Assembly (NCBI RefSeq): GCF_016765635.1
Contig: NZ_JAESVD010000002.1
Coordinates: forward strand, 186,001-250,000
Direction of reading: 5' to 3'
Length of the DNA: 64,000 nucleotides
DNA from: Shewanella schlegeliana
GTDB lineage: Bacteria; Pseudomonadota; Gammaproteobacteria; Enterobacterales; Shewanellaceae
Shown here: positions 58,124 through 64,000 of the stretch, piece after piece
Layout: each line of letters opens with the position of its first letter
Numbering within the stretch: the first letter of the stretch is position 1
Notes under the pieces: generated by a model
What the model saw: only the letters and a program-made list of their open reading frames with translations
Databases searched by the model: none
What the model was told of the DNA's origin: nothing
Position numbers and translations under genes: made by a program

Positions 58124-58987
58124 ATGTTTGCTTCAGTTCGACCCGCTGCGGTTGCGGGTCTATTCTACCCAGCCGCTCCTGATGAGCTTAGGGCAATGCT
58201 CGAGGGCTATTTAGCTCGGGCTAGAATGAGCCTTATTAGCCAAGCAAATACTCAGCACTCCCAAGCTAAAAACCTAGACTCGACTAACTCTTCTGGCTCG
58301 ATTAATACACTTAACTCACCTAAAGTCATTATTGTGCCCCACGCAGGCTATATCTATTCAGGCCTAGTCGCAGCCCATGCTTACGCCTTGATTGAGTCGA
58401 TGGCCGCTACCGTCAACAAGGTGCTGCTAATCGGCCCTGCCCATCGAGTTTACCTACAGGGAGGCGCGCTACCACAAAACCACTATTTTGAAACGCCATT
58501 GGGTCAGATAAGCATTGATAAGCGCAGCGTAGAGATGTTGGAGTCTAATCCGCATGTTACTGTCTCAGACCTGCCCCATAGCCAAGAACATAGCCTCGAG
58601 GTGCAACTGCCATTCCTGCAGCATTGCCTCAATCAATTTGAACTAATTCCACTATTAATTGGCGAAAGCGATCCCCAAGGGATGGCAAAGCTGTTAGAGC
58701 TGCTATGGGGAGGAGAGGAAACTCTAGTGGTAGTAAGCACAGACTTAAGTCATTTTCATCATTACGCTGAAGCAACGAGTCTCGACAAGCTAACTTGCCA
58801 GAAAATTTTACAGGCGCAGGAAACCATCTTCCCCGAGCAAGCCTGTGGCAGCTCAAGCCTCAATGCCTTACAGCCACAACTTAAACGCCACCAGTTGTGC
58901 CTTACTCAACTAAGTTACCAAAACTCAGGCGACACAGCCGGAGACAAAGATCGGGTCGTCGGTTATGCCAGCTTTGCCAGTCGTTAA
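58124..58987 (+). CDS. amrB: AmmeMemoRadiSam system protein B (Memo-like)
   Basis: 287 residues. RPAAVAGLFYPA, IIVPHAGYIYSGLVAAHAYALI, IGPAHRVYLQGGAL, SQEHSLEVQLPFLQ and VVVSTDLSHFHHY are the five conserved Memo motifs, with three His for a metal. A 17-residue Ser/Asn-rich insert is present at about residues 42-66. The gene overlaps the next by 23 bp. Confidence 0.92.
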   Translation: MFASVRPAAVAGLFYPAAPDELRAMLEGYLARARMSLISQANTQHSQAKNLDSTNSSGSINTLNSPKVIIVPHAGYIYSGLVAAHAYALIESMAATVNKVLLIGPAHRVYLQGGALPQNHYFETPLGQISIDKRSVEMLESNPHVTVSDLPHSQEHSLEVQLPFLQHCLNQFELIPLLIGESDPQGMAKLLELLWGGEETLVVVSTDLSHFHHYAEATSLDKLTCQKILQAQETIFPEQACGSSSLNALQPQLKRHQLCLTQLSYQNSGDTAGDKDRVVGYASFASR

Positions 58988-59552
58988 ACTTAGCCAATCA
59001 GAGAAGGAGCAACTGCTAGTTTTAGCCCGTAACACGCTTATTGCTGCATTCAATCCCAACTATATTGCGGCAAAACAACCGCTGCTCACAGAGAGGCTTA
59101 AGCAACTTCAACTTGGCTGTTTCGTTACCCTAACCTTAGATGGGGAGCTCAAGGGCTGTATTGGTCACATTGAGACTGACCGTCCAATTACCGAGCTACT
59201 GCCTACACTCACTAACAGCAGTGCCTTCAACGATCTTCGCTTTCAGCCCTTAGTCGAATCTCAGCTTACCTCACTTAGTATAGAGATCTCACTGCTATCT
59301 AAGATGCAAGTCGTCGAAGTCAATGAGCAGTCTGAACTGCAGAGCTACCTTAAGGGAACATCATTAGGCTTAGTGCTAAGTGAAGGCGATAGGAAAGCCC
59401 TGTTTCTGCCACAAGTTTGGCAGCAATTACCTGAGCCCAAAGAGTTTATCGAGGCTCTAAAAGTCAAGGGGGGCTGGGACAGAGGCTATTGGTCTTCTAA
59501 TATGAAGGTCGAAGTGTTTAGTGTGACTCACTTTAGTGAAGAGTCGCTGTAG
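58965..59552 (+). CDS. amrA: AmmeMemoRadiSam system protein A (AMMECR1-like)
   Basis: 195 residues. LGCFVTLTLDGELKGCIGHIETDRPI is the AMMECR1 core and LRFQPLVESQLTSLSIEISLLS follows. The family holds no known active site. It starts inside the 3' end of the B gene (overlap 23 bp in another frame), so the two are coupled. Confidence 0.92.
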   Translation: MPALPVVKLSQSEKEQLLVLARNTLIAAFNPNYIAAKQPLLTERLKQLQLGCFVTLTLDGELKGCIGHIETDRPITELLPTLTNSSAFNDLRFQPLVESQLTSLSIEISLLSKMQVVEVNEQSELQSYLKGTSLGLVLSEGDRKALFLPQVWQQLPEPKEFIEALKVKGGWDRGYWSSNMKVEVFSVTHFSEESL

Positions 59553-59718
59553 AACTTCGAGCTTTGCCCCGTTGTGAGCTTAACAGTTCAACCTATGATG
59601 CAAGGTAATCACGTTTACACAAGCACTAAACTGTATTAAGTTTAAATCAATATCTATTACTGGCAAGCGCCTGTACCTAGCGCCAAAAGCGTTCGAAACT
59701 CAATAAGGGAATAACAAC

Positions 59719-59883
59719 ATGGATACCAACAAGCTGTTACTCATCATCATCGCGATCTTACTACCACCTGTGGCGGTATTTCTAAAAAGTGGTGTAGGCA
59801 AAGACCTATTGATCAATATTATTCTCTGTTTGCTTTTCTTTGTGCCAGGCTTATTACACGCGCTATGGGTCATCACTAAGTAA
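59719..59883 (+). CDS. Pmp3/YqaE-family small membrane protein
   Basis: 54 residues, MDTNKLLLIIIAILLPPVAVFLKSGVGKDLLINIILCLLFFVPGLLHALWVITK. Two membrane helices, LPPVAVFLKSG and LHALWVI are the Pmp3 (UPF0057) signature. The family protects against salt or cold stress by stabilising membrane potential. A 31-bp-period duplication of its 3' end follows. Confidence 0.9.
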   Translation: MDTNKLLLIIIAILLPPVAVFLKSGVGKDLLINIILCLLFFVPGLLHALWVITK

Positions 59884-59928
59884 GCTCGTTACTAAGTCGC
59901 TAATTGCTAAGTAAGCTCGTTACTAAGT
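59876..59928 (+). repeat. 31-bp-period duplication of the Pmp3 gene 3' end
   Basis: The 22-bp element CTAAGTAAGCTCGTTACTAAGT (in two parts: codons and stop) occurs at 59876-59897 and again at 59907-59928. The first includes the stop codon of the gene at 59881. Confidence 0.8.
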
Positions 59929-59951
59929 AAAGATTCGATATAACCCCAAAG

Positions 59952-59990
59952 GCCTAGCTTTTACGATATATGAAATCGAGCTAGGCTTTT
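59952..59990 (+). terminator. terminator after the Pmp3 gene
   Basis: GCCTAGCT/AGCTAGGC with a 19-nt loop, followed by five T. Confidence 0.65.
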
Positions 59991-60035
59991 TGTTTTACCA
60001 CACCCCATACTAAAACAGCTCAGTATTAAGTAGCC

Positions 60036-60261
60036 GTGACAGTCTGTTCTAGTTGCTGCTTAACTAGCTCTATCATCGCCTTTGCCGCACAATTCGAGGG
60101 GGAGCTCTGCATTATTCGGGTACGGCAGTCTGTTCTAGTTGCAGCTTAACTAACTCTATCATCGCCTTTGCCGCACAATTCGAGGGGGAGCTCTGCATTA
60201 TTCGGGTACGGCAGTCTGTTCTAGTTGCAGCTTAACTAACTCTATCATCGCCTTTGCCGCA
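60036..60261 (-). repeat. 86-bp tandem copies of the LysR gene 3' end
   Basis: Gene-proximal unit 60176-60261 (inside the intact gene up to its stop at 60198), an identical unit 60090-60175, and a diverged partial copy from 60089 leftwards. The diverged copy differs at three or more bases, and its frame ends in EQTVTAT with stop at 60026-60028 rather than in EQTAVPE. Confidence 0.9.
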
Positions 60262-61100
60262 AAAGAGAGGCTCTGCTGCTTACGCCAAAATAGCGACAGC
60301 TCCCACCTGAGATCATTAGCAGCAAGTGGCACATTGACCACCGCGTCGACACGATAACGCTCAGCAATGATTTGCGGTAACACCATAATCCCTGTACCTG
60401 CCGCGACCAGTGCGATGCCAAAATCAGCATGACTGACTCGTGTTATTTCCGCAGGAATAAAGCCGGCTTTTTCGCAAGCGTGTAAAATCAACTCATAGAG
60501 GGCGTATTCAGGCTCAAACATCACCTGGGGCAGAGATTGTAAGTCTTTAAGTTGCAGCTCCTTGCACCCAGCTAGAGCATGGGTTTTAGGCACGACCACG
60601 ACCATAGGATCATTGCGGATCCTTAACCCATCGAATTCACCATCAAACTCGATGATCCCGGTCGCCAACTCAATCTCATCTTTCTGTAGGGCTAAGGTTT
60701 GCTCTATACCTCCACGAACCAACAACTGCATATCAACCTTAGGGTATTGCAGCCGAAACTTAGCTATCACAGGGGCAAATAACTCGGCGCTGCCAAGGGG
60801 CGCTAAGCCTAACTTCAATGTACCGCCAGTCAGGTTTTTCAACGCGCCCAGCTCCGATAGCATAGATTGGCGCTGTGACATCAATAGCTCTGCGTGACGA
60901 TATACCACCTCCCCGGCTGCGGTAAGCTTAATCTGGGTGCCACGCTTTCCCCGTTCCAGCAATACCATATCCAACTCCTCCTCTAAGGCTTTAATCGCCT
61001 TAGAAAGTGCGGGTTGAGTGAGAAATGCATTGCGGCTCGCCTTGGCAAAACCACCAGCATCAACAACCTGAGAAAAATAATGCAGCGCTTTAAGATCCAT
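60198..61100 (-). CDS. LysR-family regulator of the cid genes
   Basis: 300 residues. HTH about 1-60 (MDLKALHYFSQVVDAGGFAKASRNAFLTQPALSKAIKALEEEL), effector domain after residue 90. The gene is divergent from cidA/cidB, as in the typical cidR-cidAB layout, which suggests it controls them (perhaps in response to acetate, by analogy). Its C-terminus now comes from a tandemly duplicated segment. Confidence 0.9.
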   Translation of the reverse strand: MDLKALHYFSQVVDAGGFAKASRNAFLTQPALSKAIKALEEELDMVLLERGKRGTQIKLTAAGEVVYRHAELLMSQRQSMLSELGALKNLTGGTLKLGLAPLGSAELFAPVIAKFRLQYPKVDMQLLVRGGIEQTLALQKDEIELATGIIEFDGEFDGLRIRNDPMVVVVPKTHALAGCKELQLKDLQSLPQVMFEPEYALYELILHACEKAGFIPAEITRVSHADFGIALVAAGTGIMVLPQIIAERYRVDAVVNVPLAANDLRWELSLFWRKQQSLSFAAKAMIELVKLQLEQTAVPE

Positions 61101-61208
61101 TCAGATAACCAAATTTCATAGATTCCATTCTTAATATTCATTTTTTTTATCAATTAAGCAAGCGTAAAATTGCCGTAAATAATCCTATTTGCTCACTTGG
61201 AACTCATC

Positions 61209-61694
61209 ATGGCAAGCCTTGCCAATCGTGCTCAGATTCACTTCAAACACCAGGCTCTTACTGGCGCACAGATCACCCTTCTCTGTTTGTTTGCTTGGGG
61301 CTGCCAAATTTTGGCAGTACAGATTCACTCCCCGATTCCCGGTAGCGTTATCGGCCTTGGGATCCTACTGCTATTATTGGCCAGCAAATTACTGCCCGAA
61401 AGCAGTATCAACTTAGGTTCCAGTTGGTTAATAGGCGATCTGCTGCTGTTTTTTATTCCTCCCGTAGTAGCCGTGATTAAATACCAAGACCTGCTTGAAC
61501 ATTATGGCGCGGTGCTTATTGGATCGATGCTAATCGCGAGCAGTTGCGTACTGTTAGGCACAGCATTCACCGTAGATAGATTATTTAAGTTTGAGCGCAA
61601 GCAGCGATTAAGAAAGCACTTAGCCTCTTCAAAGGCCCAAGTTATACCGCTACACCCTGTTGCTCAGAACCATGATGAAAGGAAAGCGGCGTGA
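61209..61694 (+). CDS. cidA: CidA/LrgA-family holin-like protein
   Basis: 161 residues from ATG 61209 (an in-frame TTG at 61197 is unlikely). Four membrane helices; IHSPIPGSVIGLGILLLLLASKLLPE and DLLLFFIPPVVAVIKY are family motifs. The stop codon overlaps the start of the next gene by 4 bp. Thought to modulate autolysis or transport small organic acids such as pyruvate. Confidence 0.9.
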   Translation: MASLANRAQIHFKHQALTGAQITLLCLFAWGCQILAVQIHSPIPGSVIGLGILLLLLASKLLPESSINLGSSWLIGDLLLFFIPPVVAVIKYQDLLEHYGAVLIGSMLIASSCVLLGTAFTVDRLFKFERKQRLRKHLASSKAQVIPLHPVAQNHDERKAA

Positions 61695-62380
61695 ATCATT
61701 CCGTTATAGGTGCACTCTGCTTAGCCTTAACATTGGCAGGTTATTACGCCAGTAAGGCCCTCTACCGCCGACAGCGTAAAGTGTGGTTTGCCCCAATCAT
61801 TATCGCCCCGGTGATCATAGTAACTGTGGTCATCAGCCTAAATATTAGTGTGAGCGATTACTTTAGTTACACCCATTGGCTAGCTGCGCTATTGGCCCCC
61901 GCAACTATTGCCTTTGCCGTGCCAATTTACCGCGAAAGACAATTAATAAAGCAGTATCCACTCACACTTAGCCTAGGGGTATTAACAGGTTTAGTCTTAG
62001 GAGTGGGGTCATCTTGGTTACTAACCTTAGTAACTAATATGCCGTCACAGCTCTCCCACAGCTTGATGGTACGTTCTGTTTCAACACCGTTCGCTATCGA
62101 AGCAACGGGGGCCTTTGGCGGCATCCCCGAGCTAACTGCGATGCTAGTGCTGCTCACAGGCATAATGGGCATGTTAATTTGTGAGCCACTGTTTAAAGTG
62201 GCTAAAATTCGCAGCTCCGTGGCGAAGGGAGTCGCTTTAGGTGCATCAGCCCACGGTGCGGGCGCAGCCAAGGCCAGTGAAATTGGTAGACAAGAGGGGG
62301 TTATCGCCAGTTTGACCATGATTTTTACAGGAATAGCCATGGTCTTAAGTGCGCCACTATTTGCAGCCTTATTAAAATAA
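61691..62380 (+). CDS. cidB: CidB/LrgB-family membrane protein
   Basis: 229 residues, GTG start at 61691 in an overlap (GTGA) with cidA. Seven or so helices; SVSTPFAIEATGAFGGIPELTAM and GVALGASAHGAGAAKASEIGRQEGVIASL are the LrgB signatures. Works with CidA. The gene is followed by two related hairpins. Confidence 0.92.
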   Translation: MNHSVIGALCLALTLAGYYASKALYRRQRKVWFAPIIIAPVIIVTVVISLNISVSDYFSYTHWLAALLAPATIAFAVPIYRERQLIKQYPLTLSLGVLTGLVLGVGSSWLLTLVTNMPSQLSHSLMVRSVSTPFAIEATGAFGGIPELTAMLVLLTGIMGMLICEPLFKVAKIRSSVAKGVALGASAHGAGAAKASEIGRQEGVIASLTMIFTGIAMVLSAPLFAALLK

Positions 62381-62474
62381 CATCATCACAGTCGCTATCT
62401 GCTCAACAATATAGCCAGTCAAAATAAAAATTGCATGATCACAGCGGCTGCCTGCTCAGCAATACAGGCAGCCG
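62374..62474 (+). repeat. 53-bp-period duplication with hairpins after cidB
   Basis: Segments 62374-62416 and 62427-62474 align throughout (about 70% by eye): both start AAAAT...CATNATCACAG and contain CTGCTCA(A/G)CAAT. Each forms a hairpin; the second has a perfect 10-bp stem CGGCTGCCTG/CAGGCAGCCG (62445-62474). The first includes the cidB stop codon. Confidence 0.6.
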
Positions 62475-62856
62475 ATTCTTAATGAAGCAGCAATCAACTC
62501 AAACATTTTTCACGTCATCTAATTAAGTCCCTAAGACTCGCAACTTAAAGAGTAAGGCTGCTCCATATACTTTCTAGTAATCTATTGCCTAGCCTAGGCT
62601 AGCCAGCACAAATTCATTCCAGCATAAGGATTGATTTCTACCACAGCTCGTCCCATTTCCTCCGCTGTTTAAAACATGCTACCTCAATAGATCTAATTAA
62701 CGCTTTGGTGTTTGCTGCCAAATTAGGTAAAGTGTCGTCTGCAATTACAAGCTTGTAGCGTTTTGGCAAAGAGTGACACGTTCTGCACACCCAAAACCAA
62801 CACAATAAGCAACATAAATAATAAATATAAATAATTAGAACATTTGAAGGAAAGTT
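62475..62856. other. intergenic region before the final transporter
   Basis: 382 bp with no gene recognised; it contains a palindromic CCTAGCCTAGGCTAGCC near 62589. Must hold the promoter of the transporter. Confidence 0.45.
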
Positions 62857-64000
62857 ATGAGCGATTCGAAAGATGCTTATGCAGATAACGACCTGAGGGA
62901 AGTTAAGCAGCTAGGAATGTGGGCCTCGATTGCCAGCTTAAGTTATATATTCTGGATTGTCGGTGGTATGGAGCTGGTTGAGCGAATTGCCTATTACGGC
63001 GTCAAGGCCAGTGCCGGCCTCTATGCAAAAGCCCCGACATCTGAAGGCGGTTTAGGGATTAGCCTTAGCGATTATGGTGTCATTATCGCTATCTGGGCAT
63101 TTATGCAGACCTTTATTCCTGTCTTTACCGGCGGGATCTCCGACCGTGTCGGCTATAAAGAAACCATTTTTGTTTCCACCATCATCAAGATTGCTGGCTA
63201 TTTAGTGATGGCTTTCTTCCCAAGTTTTTATGGCTTCCTGTTCGGTGCCATACTCCTTGCGGGTGGTACAGGGGTATTTAAACCCGGTATTCAAGGCACC
63301 TTAGTGCTCTCAACGGGTAGACAAAATACCTCAATGGCTTGGGGGATATTCTACCAAGTGGTTAATATTGGTGGCTTCTTAGGCCCACTCGTTGCCGTAC
63401 ATATGCGTCAGTTATCCTGGGATAATGTTTTCTACGCCTGCGCCGCGATCATATCGCTGAACTTCCTATTTCTACTCGCCTATCAAGAGCCGGGTAAAGA
63501 GGAACGTATGGAGCGTAATCGCAAAATTAAAGCGGGTGAAATACACCAAGAGGCGCTTTGGAAAGACGCTTGGCATGAGCTTAAAAAGCCTGTGGTGATC
63601 TACTACATGCTAGTATTTGCAGGCTTCTGGTTCCTATTCAATTCACTATTTGACGTACTACCTATCCATATTGCCGAATGGGTCGATACCAGCGTAATTG
63701 TCACCTCGTTATTTGGCCCAGAAGGTACCTCAAATGGTATGGCGCAGTTCTGGCTTGGCCTAAATAACACGGGTACCAAGGTCATGCCTGAAGGCATGCT
63801 TAACCTTAACGCCGGTATGATCATGACCAGTTGCTTCTTAGTGGCAGCCTTAACCGCAAAGTATCGCATCACCACGGCGATGTTAGGTGGCTGTATACTG
63901 AGTATTTTGGCTTTCGTACTAATTGGTGCGACCAATGCCGCATGGATGATCGTTCTGGCAATTGCAATGTTCTCTTTTGGCGAGATGATGATCAGCCCAA
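62857..64000 (+). CDS. MFS transporter (3' end outside window)
   Basis: The frame from ATG 62857 (AAGGAAAG 6 bp upstream) stays open to the window end: at least 381 residues. The N-terminus MSDSKDAYADNDLREVKQLGMWASIASLSYIFWIVGGMELVERIAYYGVKASAGLYA has the ERxxYYG motif of POT-like MFS proteins, and GGISDRVGYKETIF is the loop 2-3 MFS motif. A proton-driven peptide or related transporter is the likely class. Confidence 0.85.
   Translation, partial: MSDSKDAYADNDLREVKQLGMWASIASLSYIFWIVGGMELVERIAYYGVKASAGLYAKAPTSEGGLGISLSDYGVIIAIWAFMQTFIPVFTGGISDRVGYKETIFVSTIIKIAGYLVMAFFPSFYGFLFGAILLAGGTGVFKPGIQGTLVLSTGRQNTSMAWGIFYQVVNIGGFLGPLVAVHMRQLSWDNVFYACAAIISLNFLFLLAYQEPGKEERMERNRKIKAGEIHQEALWKDAWHELKKPVVIYYMLVFAGFWFLFNSLFDVLPIHIAEWVDTSVIVTSLFGPEGTSNGMAQFWLGLNNTGTKVMPEGMLNLNAGMIMTSCFLVAALTAKYRITTAMLGGCILSILAFVLIGATNAAWMIVLAIAMFSFGEMMISP

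Noticed and set aside
59553..59718. Possible tRNA or small RNA between the AMMECR1-like and Pmp3 genes
   Set aside because: No cloverleaf or strong hairpin could be drawn.

Overview
The window looks like chromosomal DNA of a marine Shewanella-type gammaproteobacterium. This rests on gene content: a lipoprotein c-type multihaem cytochrome, a TorF-like porin, DUF3634/DUF2960/DUF2913 proteins common in Shewanella and Vibrio, the divergent lptFG/pepA pair with holC and valS, and moderate GC. No rRNA, tRNA, CRISPR array, phage or insertion sequence was found. The genus is an inference from families, not from a marker gene.

Layout. 1-5.5 kb: a CYTH-domain protein cut by the window edge, a GNAT acetyltransferase, a MerR-methyltransferase fusion, a tetrahaem lipoprotein cytochrome with a lux-box-like dyad upstream, and a LuxR-type solo regulator downstream of it. 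5.5-10.7 kb: a divergent catabolic block (PuuC-like aldehyde dehydrogenase; omega-aminotransferase, CoA-acylating MmsA dehydrogenase and a cupin) that fits 3-aminopropanal to beta-alanine to malonate semialdehyde to acetyl-CoA. 10.8-15.5 kb: TorF-like porin and small conserved proteins (DUF3634, small lipoprotein, DUF368, DUF4442, ArsR, cold-shock/DUF1294 fusion). 15.5-21.6 kb: a two-gene operon of an OmpA-family protein followed 2 nt later by a 1666-residue lipoprotein with 18 Ig-like repeats. 21.9-31.8 kb: FKBP isomerase, two M24 peptidases, an exported phytochelatin-synthase-like enzyme, a ROK protein without the family zinc motif, an MFS transporter, an RhlE-type helicase and a DUF2913 protein. 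31.9-37.2 kb: secreted subtilase, M32 carboxypeptidase, GNAT, DUF2960 and RDD proteins. 37.3-51.6 kb: lptG/lptF, pepA, then a 7 kb stretch (CNNM/CBS protein, SnoaL-like, thiol peroxidase-like, LysR, Old Yellow Enzyme, helicase) before holC-valS. 51.7-59.6 kb: chemoreceptor, ImpA/M60-like metalloprotease lipoprotein and a complete AmmeMemoRadiSam set. 59.7-64 kb: Pmp3-like peptide, LysR regulator divergent from cidA/cidB, and an MFS transporter cut by the window end.

The most unusual signal is not a gene. Four genes (an M24 peptidase, the Pmp3 peptide, the cid-linked LysR gene and, less clearly, cidB) are followed directly by tandem copies of their own 3' ends, stop codon included, with periods of 175, 31, 86 and 53 bp. 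At the LysR locus the most distal copy is diverged and carries an alternative in-frame C-terminus, as if a foreign 3' end had been inserted in front of the original one. Other points worth a look are the ABAB higher-order repeat in the giant Ig lipoprotein, the lux-box dyad at the cytochrome gene, and an identical ATTCC-N5-GGAAT dyad in front of both transcription units flanking the LysR gene at 44.4-45.4 kb.
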